Source: Microbacterium sp. Se63.02b (lineage in GTDB: Bacteria; Actinomycetota; Actinomycetes; Actinomycetales; Microbacteriaceae). Taken from it: 64,000 nt of DNA. The notes under the pieces were generated by a model that saw nothing but the letters and a program-made list of their open reading frames with translations, was not told the DNA's origin and did no database searches. The position numbers were made by a program, and so were the translations under genes. The DNA lies in contig NZ_CP050453.1 in assembly GCF_014171575.1 (NCBI RefSeq), forward strand, positions 3,720,001 to 3,784,000. The letters are read 5' to 3'. This document shows, one piece after another, positions 44,533 through 55,539 of this stretch. The first letter of the stretch is position 1. Every line of letters begins with the position of its first letter.

Positions 44533-45617
44533 GCACCCCCGCCCCCGTTCGCAGCTCGAACGGCATCTGGCTCGTCGCCGAGCGCGAGATCGGATCGAAG
44601 CTGCGCAGCAAGGCCTTCCTGATCTCGACCGGAATCCTCCTGATCCTCGCTCTCGCGGGCATCGTCCTCGGCGGTTTCGCGAGCAAGAACACCGACACCA
44701 CGCCGATCGCCGCGACCGCGGAGACCGCGTCGGCCGTCTCCGCCATCCCGAACGTCGAAGTGACGACGGTGGCCGACGAGGCCGAAGCCGAGCAGCTCGT
44801 GCGCGACGACAAGGTCGACGCAGCCGTGCTTCCGGGCGACGGGCCTTCGGGCTACACGATCATCGCGCTGCAGGATGCTCCCGGCTCGATCGTGTCCGCC
44901 CTGTCGATCTCTCCCGAGGTCGTGATCCTGGAGCCGGCGACGACGAACCCCCTGCTGCGGTACTTCATCGCCATCGCGTTCGGACTCGTGTTCATGATGG
45001 CCGCCGCGACGTTCGGCGGGACGATCGCGCAGAGCATCGTCGAGGAGAAGCAGACCCGTGTGGTCGAGGTGCTGCTGTCGGCCATCCCCGCTCGCACGCT
45101 CCTCGCGGGCAAGGTGATCGGCAACACGGTGCTCGCGATGGGGCAGATCCTCGCGCTCGCAGCGGTGGCCACGATCGGGCTGATCGTCACAGGTCAACGC
45201 GAGGTGCTCACGACTCTCGGGGCGCCGATCATCTGGTTCGCGGTGTTCTTCCTGTTCGGCTTCATCCTGCTGGCGGCGATGTTCGCGGCTGCGGCGTCGA
45301 TGGTGTCGCGCCAGGAGGACATCGGCTCCACGACCACGCCGATCACGATGCTGATCATGGCGCCGTACATCCTCGTCATCGTCTTCAACGACAACCCGCT
45401 CGTGCTGACGATCATGTCGTACGTGCCGTTCTCGGCTCCGGTCGGCATGCCGATGCGCCTCTTCGTGGGCGAGGCGCAGTGGTGGGAGCCGTTGCTGAGC
45501 CTGGTGATCCTGCTCGCGAGCTGCGTGGCCGCGATCGTCATCGGCGCGAAGATCTACGAGAACTCTCTGCTGCGCATGGGATCCCGCGTCAAGCTCAAGG
45601 ACGCGCTGCGCGGCTGA
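44529..45617 (+). CDS. ABC-2 type permease (NatB-like)
   Basis: 362 residues. First helix KAFLISTGILLILALAGIVLGGF, a large external domain (residues about 45-145), then five helices including YFIAIAFGLVFMMAAATFGGTIAQSIVEEKQTRVVEVLLSAIPARTLLAGKVIG, the ABC-2 hallmark. Works with the ATPase at 43636. Cargo unknown (Na+, drug or lipid). Confidence 0.9.
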   Translation: MSTPAPVRSSNGIWLVAEREIGSKLRSKAFLISTGILLILALAGIVLGGFASKNTDTTPIAATAETASAVSAIPNVEVTTVADEAEAEQLVRDDKVDAAVLPGDGPSGYTIIALQDAPGSIVSALSISPEVVILEPATTNPLLRYFIAIAFGLVFMMAAATFGGTIAQSIVEEKQTRVVEVLLSAIPARTLLAGKVIGNTVLAMGQILALAAVATIGLIVTGQREVLTTLGAPIIWFAVFFLFGFILLAAMFAAAASMVSRQEDIGSTTTPITMLIMAPYILVIVFNDNPLVLTIMSYVPFSAPVGMPMRLFVGEAQWWEPLLSLVILLASCVAAIVIGAKIYENSLLRMGSRVKLKDALRG

Positions 45618-45629
45618 CGCCGGAACCGA

Positions 45630-45668
45630 GAAGCCCCCTGCTCCGCGTCGCGCGGACCAGGGGGCTTC
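45630..45668. terminator. Strong stem-loop terminator between natB-like gene and putA
   Basis: GAAGCCCCCTG (45630-45640) pairs fully with CAGGGGGCTTC (45658-45668); inside, TCCGCG pairs with CGCGGA around TCG. It is placed 12 bp after one stop and 20 bp before the convergent stop, so it can end both transcripts. Confidence 0.85.
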
Positions 45669-45688
45669 GTCGTCCGACCCGGGTCAGG

Positions 45689-48600
45689 TCAGATCACACC
45701 GTCGGCGAGCGTGGTGGGGTTGCCGAAGCGGTGGTTCGTGATCGAGACGGCCTGCTCGTGCAGGAACGGCAGCATCTCGACGCGGCCGGCGCCGGTCACC
45801 GCGTGCGACCAGACCGCGACGTCCGGGCTCCCGCCGAGTTCCTCGAACAGTGCCGACGCGTCACCGCCGACCAGACGCACGCGCTGCCACGAGTTCGCCG
45901 CCTTGGCATAGCGCTTAGCCCATACGGCATCCGACTCGTGCTTGACGGTCACACCGTGCGCGCGCAGCGCCTCGACGACGCGAGAGGGCAGTGCGGGAGC
46001 CGAGACCGTGAACGGGCTGCCGCTGCGCAGGGCGGCCGCGAGCACACGGATGCCGTCGACCACGGCTGCGTCCTCCGCGATGCGCACGTCGACCGCGACG
46101 GGCCGGTACCGGAAGAGGTTGCGCTCGACGCCGAGGCCGGACTTGTCGCTGACGGCGCCGAACTCGTCGATCCACGCCCGCTCGTCCGATGCGGCAGCGC
46201 GCTGCAGCCAGTCCGCCTCAGCCGCATCGACCTCGGCACCGGCCGCGTCGAGCAGTGCGCCGACGGCCGGAGCCACCGCGGCTCCTGGAGCGACCGCGGG
46301 AAGCTCCGCCGGACGCCACTCCCCAACCCGAAGAGGTAGTTCGGTCCACCGGCCTTGGCGCCGGCACCGACAGCCGAGCGCTTCCATCCCCGAACGGCTG
46401 ACGCTGCACGATCGCGCCGGTGATGCCGCGGTTCACGTACAGGTTGCCCGCCTCGACGCGGTCGAGCCAGGTGGCCACCTCGTCGGAGTCGAGCGAGTGG
46501 ATGCCCGCGGTGAGGCCGTAGTCGACCGCGTTCTGGAGTCGCAACGCCTCGTCCAGGTCTTCGGCGTGCATGATGCCGAGCACCGGGCCGAAGAACTCGG
46601 TCAGGTGGAAGTACGAGCCCTCGCGCACACCGGTCTTCACGCCGGGCGTCCACTGCTTTCCTTCGTCGTCGAGCTTGCGCGGCTTCACCAGCCAGCGCTC
46701 ACCCTTCTCCAGCTTCGTCAACGCGGTCAGGAGCTTGCCGTTCGCCGGCTCGATGATCGGACCCATCTGTGTGGCAGGGTCATCGGGCAGGCCGACGCGC
46801 ATCGAGGTCACGGCGTCTACCAGCTGACGCTCGAACCGCTTCGAGTCGGCGACGGAGCCGACGAGGATCGCGAGCGACGCGGCGGAGCACTTCTGCCCCG
46901 CGTGCCCGAATGCGCTGCGCGCCACATCGGCGGCGGCGAGGTCGAGGTCGGCGGAGGGGGTGACGATGATGGCGTTCTTGCCGCTGGTCTCGGCGAGCAG
47001 CGGCAGGTCGGAGCGGAACGAGCGGAACAGCTGTGCGGTCTCATACGCTCCCGTGAGGATCACCCGGTCGACGGTCGGGTTCGCGATCAGACGGGTGCCG
47101 AGGTCGCGCGAGGCGAGGTCGACGAGCACGAGCAGGTCTCGCGGCACCCCGGCGGCCCAGAGCGCCTCGACCATCACGGCCCCGCAGCGCTGGGTGAGCT
47201 TGGCGGGCTTGATGACGACCGCTGACCCCGAGGCCAGACCGGCGAGCACGCCCCCTGCGGGGATCGCGACCGGGAAGTTCCAGGGAGGGGTGACCACGGT
47301 GACCTTCGACGGCACGAACTCGGCCCCGGACACGGCCTCGAGGTCTTTCGCCCGCTCGGCGTAGTAGTGCGCGAAGTCGATGGCCTCGCTGATCTCGGGG
47401 TCGGCCTCGGCGATGGTCTTGCCCGCCTCGTGCGCCATGATCTCGATCAGCTGACCACGGCGCGCGGCGAGCTCGTCTCCGGCGCGGTGCAGCACGGCGG
47501 CGCGGTCGGCGGCCGGCAGCGCGGCCCACTTCTCGGCGGCCGCGGTCGCCGCGGCGAAGATGCCGTCGAGCTCGGCATCCGTCTCGACCTTGGCGATCGC
47601 GATCGTGTCGATGCCCAGCGTCGACGAGACGGAGCGCTGCAGGATCTCGCGCCCCCAGGTGCGGTTCGCGCCGAGCGCCGGGTCGGTGTCGGCCTGGTTC
47701 GCGAAGCCGGTCGTCGTGCCGGCGGGCGTCTCCGCGGTGCGGTCCTGCACACGGTGGGGTGCCGGCACGGCGCGGTCGAGTTCGAGGGCGGCGAGCGAGC
47801 GCTCGAAGCGCTCACGCTCCCGGGTCAGCAGTGTGGGGTTCGAGGCCAGCTCGAACACCGCCGACATGAAGTTCTCGGAGCTGGCGTTCTCTTCGAGGCG
47901 GCGCACGAGGTACGCGATCGCCACGTCGAACTCGGCCGGGTTCACGACCGGCGTGTAGAGCAGGAGCCGCCCGACGTCCTTGCGCACGGCCTCGGCCTGG
48001 CCGGTCGCCATGCCCAGGAGCATCTCGTACTCGACGGCATCCGTGACGCCGCGGGCCTTGGCGAGCAGCCATGTGTAGGCGATGTCGAACAGATTGTGCC
48101 CGGCGATGCCGATGCGTACGGCATCCAGTCGCTCGGGGGTCATCGCCCAGTCGAGCACCCGCTTGTAGTTGGTGTCGGACTCCTGCTTGGTGCCGTAGGT
48201 TGCCAGCGGCCAGCCGTGGATCTTCGCGTCGACCTCTTCCATGGCCAGGTTCGCACCCTTCACCACACGCACCTTGATCGGCGCCCCACCCTTGGCGCGA
48301 CGCGCCGTTGCCCACTCCTGCAGGTGCTGCATGGCCCCGAGGGCGTCGGGCAGATAGGCCTGCAGCACGATGCCGGCCTCGAGGTTCTCGAGCCCCGGCT
48401 GGTCGAGGATGCTCGTGAAGGCCGCGATCGTCAGGTCGAGGTCGCGGTACTCCTCCATGTCGAGGTTGATGAACTTGGCCTTGCCCTTTGCCTCGGCCGT
48501 CGCGGCGAGTTCGTAGAGCGGGGTGAGCTTCTCGACGACATCGGCCACGGCCTCGTCGAACGACCACATCGACAGCTGGCTCACGACGCTGGAGACCTTG

Positions 48601-49130
48601 ATCGACACGTAGTCGACGTCGTCTCGGGCCAGGAAGTCACGGGTGCCCTGCAACCGATGCCCGGCCTCACGCTCGCCGAGCACCGCCTCGCCGAGCAGAT
48701 TGAGGTTCAGGCGGTTGCCGCTCTTGCGCAGCTTGGCGATGGCGGGACCGAGCTTCGCCGGAGTGGCGTCGAGCACGAGGTGGCCCACCATGGCGCGCAG
48801 CACACGGCGGGAGATCGGCACCACGACTCCGGGGAGCTTGGGCGCCCAGAACCCGCCGGTCTTGATCGCGGCACGCAGATACCCCGGCAGCAGAGTCGGG
48901 GTGATCTCCGAGATCTCGGCGAGTGTGCGGCCCGCGACGCGCAGATCTTCCGGACGCATCACGCCGTCGACGAAGCCGACCGTGAACGCGAGGCCGTTCG
49001 GGTCCTTGAGCACTTCGGACAGGCGCTGGGCGGCCGGCTCGACGGGGTGGGTCTCACTCTCGACGAGCCAGCGCTGCACGAGGGCTGCGACGTCTTCGGT
49101 ACGGGGGGTGGTGTCATCGATGACGGTCAT
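45689..49130 (-). CDS. putA: Bifunctional proline dehydrogenase / glutamate-semialdehyde dehydrogenase (two apparent frameshifts)
   Basis: After correction about 1147 residues. Oxidises proline to pyrroline-5-carboxylate (FAD, residues about 100-450: INLDMEEYRDLDLTIAAF, VRVVKGANLAMEE, YGTKQESDTNYKRVLDWA, GIAGHNLFDIAYTW) and that to glutamate (NAD+: TPPWNFPVAIPAGGV, LAETSGKNAIIV, HAGQKCSAASLAILV with catalytic Cys, EFFGPVLGIMHA). A C-terminal domain of about 250 residues follows. No N-terminal ribbon-helix-helix, so not autoregulated; LysR is divergent. Breaks in CCCC at 46388-46391 (QPFGGWKRS) and 46321-46324 (FGLGEWRPAE), each one base short. Confidence 0.92.
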
Positions 49131-49235
49131 GGACGGGAACCTTCCGGGCAGGCGCACACCGGGGTTTCGTGTGCGGCTGGATCATTGTCCTGCCGGTCGC
49201 TAGGCTCCGTCTATCAACCGATTTGCGTGAATTCT

Positions 49236-49252
49236 GTTCACTCGAACTGAAC
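49236..49252. promoter_or_regulatory. LysR-type box between putA and its regulator
   Basis: GTTCA-N7-TGAAC, a perfect 5-bp dyad with a T-N11-A core, 13 bp before the LysR start and about 105 bp before putA. It fits autoregulation plus proline-responsive control of putA. Confidence 0.55.
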
Positions 49253-49265
49253 GAACGGAAGCGCG

Positions 49266-50173
49266 ATGCTCGACGTCAACCGCCTGCGCATGCTCGTGGA
49301 ACTCTCCCGCCGTGGAACCCTCTCGGCCGTCGCCGACGCGCTCTCCTACAGCAAGGCCTCGGTGTCGCAGCAGCTGAGCGCGCTGGAGCGCGATGTGGGA
49401 GTGCCCCTGCTGCGCCGCGTCGGGCGCGGAGTGCAGTTCACGCCGCAGGGGAACGTGCTGGTCGCCGAGGCGATCGGCATCCTCGATCAGCTCGAGCACG
49501 CCGAGGTCGCCGTCGCCGAGTCCCTCACCGAGGTCACGGGAACCGTGCGCATCGCGGTGTTCCAGTCGACGGCGCACTCGCTCCTGCCCCGAGCCCTCGC
49601 ATCGCTCAAGGTCCGGCACCCCGCACTGCGGGTCGAGGTCACCGAGTGCGATCCCGAGACCGGGTTGGTCGGGGTGTCCAGCCGCGACTTCGATCTGATC
49701 CTCGCCGAGCAGTATCCGGGGCGCACGCGCCCGATCCATGCCGACCTCGACCGCGTGGTGCTCGCGCACGATGCGATCGCGCTCGCGCGCCGCCCCGGCT
49801 CGCCCGCGCACGCGGATGCCGCCGCCGCCCTGTCGTCGACCCGTGACGAGCCGTGGGTGCTCGAGCCCGCCGGCACCGCCTCCCGGGCCTGGGCGGAGCA
49901 GCTCTGTCGCACGGCGGGATTCGAGCCCGACGTCCGCTTCGAGATCGCCGACCTCACCGCGCACGTGCGGCTGATCCACGCCGGCCTCGCGGTCGGTCTC
50001 CTGCCCGAGCTCGTCTGGGCCGGGGACACCCCGACCGTCGACCTGGCCCCGCTCCCCATGCGCCACGGCGCGAGATCTTCTCCTCGGCACGGCGCGTGTC
50101 GGCGGACGCGCCCTCGATCAGGGCGGTGCGCAGCGCACTGACCGACGCGGCGTCGCACGATCTGCCGATCTGA
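49266..50173 (+). CDS. LysR family regulator, likely of putA (one apparent frameshift)
   Basis: After correction 302 residues. HTH: LDVNRLRMLVELSRRGTLSAVADALSYSKASVSQQLSALERDVGVPLLRRVGRGVQFTPQG. Effector domain VRIAVFQSTAHSLLPRALASLKVRHPALRVEVTECD, IHAGLAVGLLPELV. The frame breaks in CCCC near 50055-50058; one more C gives LPHAPRREIFSSARRV and a normal C-terminus. Divergent from putA. Confidence 0.87.
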
Positions 50174-50194
50174 GATCCCGCGACATCGGGGAAT

Positions 50195-50210
50195 ATGCAT
50201 GCACATGCAT
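50195..50210. promoter_or_regulatory. ATGCATG-CA-CATGCAT inverted repeat upstream of the nitroreductase
   Basis: Perfect 7-bp arms around CA, 62 bp before the nitroreductase start, in locally AT-rich DNA (GGGGAATATGCATG...). Candidate operator; no cognate regulator identified. Confidence 0.4.
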
Positions 50211-50271
50211 CTGTTTGCTCCCGTGTACCCGGACGAAGGAGTCCGATCCACTCCTTCCGAAAGGCACTTCT

Positions 50272-50859
50272 GTGAGCACTCCCGTCATCGACCGCACCGC
50301 ACCGACCGAGCACCCCGTCCTCGACGTCCTCGCCGGCCGCTGGAGCCCTCGTGCCTTCGACGCGCAGAACTCGATCGACGAGGCCAAGCTCGCCACCGCT
50401 CTCGAGGCCGCCCGCTGGAGCCCTTCCGCCAACAACACCCAGCCCTGGCGCTTCATCGTCGCCCGCCGCGGAACGGCCCTGCACGCCCAGGTCGTCGATG
50501 CACTGATGGGCTTCAACCAGGCATGGGCCGGCAACGCCGCGGTGCTCGTGGTCGCGATCGCCGAGACGGCCGCAGCCGACGGCACGCCGATCACCCACGC
50601 GCTCTACGACCTCGGCCAGGCCGTCGCGCACTTCTCTGTGCAGGCCCACCACGACGGACTCCTCGTGCACCAGATGAGCGGCTTCGACCCGGAGGTCGTC
50701 CGCGAGTTCGCCGACCTCGAGCCCCGGTTCGTCCCCGTCACGGTCTTCGCCGTCGGCGAGTTCGGCGACATCGAGGCCCTTCCCGAGGTGCTGCAGCAGC
50801 GTGAGGTCGCCCCGCGCGTGCGCCGCCCGATCGACGAGACGGTGGTCCTGAGCGCCTGA
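50272..50859 (+). CDS. Nitroreductase family oxidoreductase
   Basis: 195 residues from a GTG (VSTPVIDRTAPT) with GAAAGG 8 bp upstream; an earlier GTG at 50215 lacks a site. FMN-binding motifs: RWSPRAFDAQNSIDEAKLATALEAARWSPSANNTQPWRFIV, ITHALYDLGQAVAHFSVQAHHDGLLVHQMSGFD. NAD(P)H-dependent reductase of nitro or quinone substrates. Confidence 0.9.
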   Translation: MSTPVIDRTAPTEHPVLDVLAGRWSPRAFDAQNSIDEAKLATALEAARWSPSANNTQPWRFIVARRGTALHAQVVDALMGFNQAWAGNAAVLVVAIAETAAADGTPITHALYDLGQAVAHFSVQAHHDGLLVHQMSGFDPEVVREFADLEPRFVPVTVFAVGEFGDIEALPEVLQQREVAPRVRRPIDETVVLSA

Positions 50860-50874
50860 CGCGCGCTTCTGTCG

Positions 50875-50905
50875 ACGGGGCCTCCGGAGTGTCCGGGGGC
50901 CCCGT
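50875..50905 (+). terminator. Stem-loop terminator after the nitroreductase
   Basis: ACGGGGCC-T-CCGG pairs with CCGG-G-GGCCCCGT around AGTGT, 15 bp past the stop and just before the UvrA-like start. Good stem, short T run (GTTAG). Confidence 0.7.
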
Positions 50906-50917
50906 TAGCGTGTGCGG

Positions 50918-53193
50918 ATGGATATTCTCCGCATCACCGGCGCGCGGACGAACAACCTCCGCGACATCTCCCTCGACATCCCCAAGAAGCTGCTCACCGT
51001 CTTCACCGGCGTCTCCGGATCGGGCAAGTCTTCGCTCGTGCTCGATACGGTCGCCGCCGAGGCGCAGCGACTCGTCAACGACTCGTATTCGACCTTCATC
51101 CGCGCCCGACTCCCGCAGCTGCCCGCACCCGACGTGCAGGCCATGGACGGGCTGACCTTCACCGTCCTGATCGACCAGCGCCGGTTCACGGGCAACGCAC
51201 GCTCGACCGTGGCGACCGCGACCGACCTGGCCTCTCTCGTGCGCCTGGTCTTCTCGCGGGTCGGCGAGCCGTCGGCCGGCTACTCCCCGGCGTACTCGTT
51301 CAACGACCCGTCCGGCATGTGCCCGACCTGCGAGGGCCTCGGCACCGTGTACGACATCGATATCGATGCGCTCATCGACCCCGAGAAGAACATCGACGAG
51401 GGGCCGGTGCGGTTCAGCCTGTTCCGCCCCGGCGTGTACCGCTGGAAGCGCTTCGCCTACTGCGGACTGTTCGACCGCGAGAAACCGTTGAAGGACTACT
51501 CGGTCGAGGAGATGGATCAGTTCCTCTACGCCGACAAGCTCAAGCTCGACGACCCCGATCCGCGGTTCCCGCAGAGCGCCCGGTTCGACGGCGTGATCAC
51601 CCGGATGCGCGACGTGTTCCTGAAGCAGCGGCCGGTGAAGATGTCGGCCTCGGTGCGCGAGGAGCTCGACCGGCTCGTGACCCGCCACACCTGCCCGGAT
51701 TGCGACGGCGCGAGGGTGAACGAGGCAGCGCGGACGAGCCTGATCGACGGACGCTCGATCGTGGAGTGGATGCGGCTGCCGGTGGCCGAGCTGCACTCCC
51801 TGCTCGGCGCCTTCGACGATCCGCGGGTGGCACCGGCTGTCGAGGGCATCCGTCACGTGCTCGACGCCCTCCTCTCGGTCGGGCTCGGCTATCTCACGCT
51901 CGACCGCGAATCGGCGACCCTGTCCGGCGGAGAGGCGCAGCGCGTCAAGATCGTGCGCCACCTGGGCAGCGCACTGACCGACGTGACCTACGTGTTCGAC
52001 GAGCCGAGCACCGGGCTGCACCCCGCCGACATCCAACGCCTCGTCGCCCTGCTGCAGCGGCTGCGCGATGCGGGCAACACGATCCTCGTCGTCGAGCACC
52101 ATCCGCAGGTGATCGCGGTCGCCGACCATGTGGTCGACCTCGGTCCCGGTGCGGGCTCTGCCGGAGGCATCGTGCAGTTCGAGGGGACGCCCGCAGCGCT
52201 GCGTGGCAGCGAGACGCTGACGGGACGGGTCCTCGCCGAGCCGCTGCGGGTCCGAGACACGGCTCGCGCGCCCTCGGGCCAGGTCACCGTGCGGGATGCG
52301 CGCTCGCACAACCTGAGCGGGTTCGATGTCGACGTCCCGCTGGGCGTGCTCACCGCGATCACGGGGTCGCGGGCTCCGGCAAGAGCTCCTTCGCCACGGT
52401 GGAGCTGCCGCGCCAGCATCCCGAGTTCACGGTCGTGGGTCAGGACCCGCTGCGTGGCGGCGCCCGATCGACGACCCTGAGCATCCTGCGGATCGCAGAC
52501 ACCGTGCGCGAGGTGTTCGCGGCCGCTTCGGGCCTCGACCCGTCGTGGTTCAGCTTCAACTCGCGCGGTGCGTGCCCCACCTGCCGCGGACGCGGGCACA
52601 TCACGACCGAGCTTGCGTTCCTCGACGATGTCTCGCTGCCCTGCGACGCATGCGGCGGCCTGCGCTTCAATCCGAAGGCGCTCGGCGTGCGGGTCGACGG
52701 CGCCTCGATCGCCGACGTCCTCGCATCGACACCTGCCGAGGCCCGCGAGCTGTTCTCCGCGCATCCCGACGTCGTGTCGGCACTGGACTGGGTGCAGCGC
52801 ACCGGCCTGAGCTACATCCCGGTCGGGCGCTCACTCGACACCTTCTCGGGCGGCGAGAAGCAGCGGCTGCTCCTCGCCCGGCATCTCAGCGACCCGCGGC
52901 GCGACCCCGCCGACCGGATCATCCTCGACGAGCCGACGTCGGGTCTGCATCCGACCGACGTCGACACGATCAACATCCTCTTCGACGATCTGCTCGACGA
53001 GGGCGCGACCCTGGTCGTCGTGGAGCACAACCTCCGGGTGGTCTCGCGCGCGGACCACGTGATCGACATCGGTCCCGGCGCCGGGTCGGACGGTGGTCGG
53101 CTGATCTTCGCCGGCACCCCCGCGGAGATCCTGCGCGACGACGACTCGCTCACCGGAAAGGCTCTCGCCGTCGCATCCAGCCCGCACTCGTGA
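50918..53193 (+). CDS. UvrA-like ABC ATPase, short class (one apparent frameshift)
   Basis: After correction 758 residues, against about 950 for housekeeping UvrA. Two ABC halves: GVSGSGKSSLV, LSGGEAQRVKIVRHLG, VFDEPSTGLH; then GVAGSGKSSF, FSGGEKQRLLLARHLS, ILDEPTSGLH. Zinc-module cysteines CPTCEGLG and CPTCRGRG/CDACGG; CPDCDGARV in between. The insertion that binds UvrB seems reduced. Short UvrA paralogues (UvrA2/DrrC type) are linked to drug tolerance. The break is in GGGG at 52363-52366. Confidence 0.87.
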
Positions 53194-53199
53194 ACCGGA

Positions 53200-55418
53200 T
53201 CAGTCGTCGAGCAGCTCGGCCTCGATCACCTCGTCCTCATCCTCGGACGAGGGCTCGGGATCGGGCGTCGCCGAGGTGAGCACGAGGCCCATCCGTCGGC
53301 GGCCACGTCGACGCGGACGGTGTCGCCGTCGTGCACGTTGCCCGAGAGCAGCGCGGTCGCCAGCTTGTTCTGCACCTCGCTCTGGATGAGCCTGCGCAGC
53401 GGCCGGGCGCCGAACATCGGGTCGTAGCCGCGCTCCGCGAGCCAGGCCCGAGCGTCAGGCGTGACCGCGAGCGTCAGCCGACGGTCGCGCAGACGGTCGT
53501 GCAGCTGATCGACCGACAGCTCCACGATCTGCGCGAGGTCGTCCTCGCTGAGCGCCGAGAACATCACGATGTCGTCGAGCCGGTTCAGGAACTCCGGACG
53601 GAAGGCCTGACGCACCAGCGCCATGACCTGCTCGCGCTTCTCGTCGGGCGACAGCACGGGGTCGATCAGGATCGGGGACCCCAGGTTCGACGTGAGGATC
53701 AGGATCACGTTCGAGAAGTCGACCGTGCGTCCCTGACCGTCGGTCATTCGACCGTCGTCGAGCACCTGCAACAGCACGTCGAACACCTCGGGGTGCGCCT
53801 TCTCGACCTCGTCGAGCAGGATCACGCTGTACGGACGGCGCCGCACGGCCTCGGTCAGCTGACCTCCCTGCTCGTAGCCGATGTACCCGGGAGGGGCGCC
53901 GACGAGGCGGGACACCGAGTGCTTCTCGCCGTACTCCGACATGTCGATGCGCACCATGGCGTGCTCGTCGTCGAAGAGGAACTCCGCGAGCGCCTTGGCC
54001 AGCTCGGTCTTTCCGACACCGGTCGGTCCGAGGAACAGGAACGAACCGGTCGGTCGGCCGGGGTCGCTGATGCCCGCACGCGAACGACGGACAGCGTCGG
54101 ACACCGCCTTCACGGCATCCTTCTGTCCGATCAGACGCTTGCCGAGCTCGTTCTCCAGGTGGAGCAGCTTCTCACCCTCGCCCTGAAGGAGACGCCCGAC
54201 GGGGATGCCGGTCCATGCCGCGATCACGGCGGCGATGTCTTCCTCCGTGACCTGCTCGTTGACCATGCGCGGTTCCGCCGGCGTCGCGGCCTCGGCCTGC
54301 TCTGCCTCGGCGATGTCGCGCTCGAGCCGTTTGATGGTCTCGTACTCGAGCTTCGACGCCTTGGTGTAGTCGGCGTTGCGCATCGCGAGGTCGCGCTGGG
54401 TGATCGCGTCGTCGAGCTGCTTCTTCAACTCGCCGACCCGGTTGAGACCCTGACGCTCGCGCGCCCATCGGGCCTCGAGTTCGGCCAGCTGCTTCTCCAT
54501 GCCCACGAGCTGCTCGCGCAGGGTGCCGAGACGCTCCTTCGAGGCCGCGTCCTTCTCGCGCTTGAGGGCGAGCTCCTCGAGCTTCATGCGGTCGACCTGG
54601 CGCTTGAGCTGGTCGATCTCGACGGGCGAGGAGTCGATCTCCATCTTGAGCCGTGACATCGACTCGTCGATCAGGTCGATGGCCTTGTCGGGGAGTTGGC
54701 GTGCGGGGAGATAGCGGTTCGACAGGGCGGCTGCGGCCACGAGAGCGCTGTCGGAGATCGTGACTCCGTGGTGCGCCTCGTACCGGCCCTTGAGGCCGCG
54801 GAGGATCGCGATCGTGTCCTCGACCGTGGGCTCGCCGACGTACACCTGCTGGAAGCGCCGCTCGAGTGCGGCGTCCTTCTCGATGAACTCGCGGTACTCG
54901 TTGAGCGTGGTCGCACCGATCAGACGCAGCTCACCACGGGCCAGCATCGGCTTGAGCATGTTGGAGGCCGCGACCGAACCCTCGCCGCCGCCCGCGCCCA
55001 TCAGCACGTGGAGCTCGTCGATGAACGTGATGACCTGCCCGTCGGACTCGGTGATCTCCTTGAGGACCTGCTTCAGCCGCTCTTCGAACTGGCCGCGGTA
55101 CATCGCGCCGGCCACGAGGGCGGAGATGTCGAGCGTGACCAGCTCCTTGTCCTTGAGGGATTCGGCGACGTCACCCGCGACGATGCGCTGAGCGAGACCT
55201 TCCACGACGGCGGTCTTGCCGACGCCGGGCTCTCCGATGAGCACGGGGTTGTTCTTCGTGCGGCGGGTGAGCACCTGGCTGACACGACGGATCTCGCTGT
55301 CGCGTCCGATCACGGGGTCGAGCTTGCCTTGGCGGGCACGGTCGGTGAGGTTGATGCCGAACTGCTCGAGGGCGGATTGCTGGTCTTGATTCTGGGAACC
55401 GGTCTGCGGGGTGGTCAT
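53200..55418 (-). CDS. clpB: ClpB-type AAA+ disaggregase lacking the N-domain (one apparent frameshift)
   Basis: 739 residues after correction. Begins at [24 protein letters not shown], so the N-terminal Clp_N domain is absent (full ClpB is about 860). Two AAA+ domains: Walker A GEPGVGKT (about 62-69) and GPTGVGKT (about 475), plus coiled-coil M-domain ([24 protein letters not shown] and [19 protein letters not shown]). No ClpP-binding loop seen. It unfolds aggregates with DnaK. C-terminus restored by one base in CCC at 53288-53290, giving an acidic [14 protein letters not shown] tail. HspR box upstream. Confidence 0.93.
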
Positions 55419-55484
55419 GCGCTCCTCCTGGGGATGCTCCTTCTGGTCGCCCCTGGCCCGCCAAGTCGGGGAGCCAGGTCAAAA

Positions 55485-55505
55485 GTTGAGTGGTATTGAC
55501 TCAAG
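55485..55505 (-). promoter_or_regulatory. HAIR element (HspR operator) upstream of clpB
   Basis: GTTGAGT-GGTATTG-ACTCAAG: inverted repeat matching the HspR-associated CTTGAGT-N7-ACTCAAG at 13 of 14 positions. It lies 67 bp before the clpB start. HspR represses dnaK and clpB regulons in actinobacteria. Confidence 0.85.
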
Positions 55506-55539
55506 TTTAACACTCACCGGATCGCTCCTCCAGCCCTGC

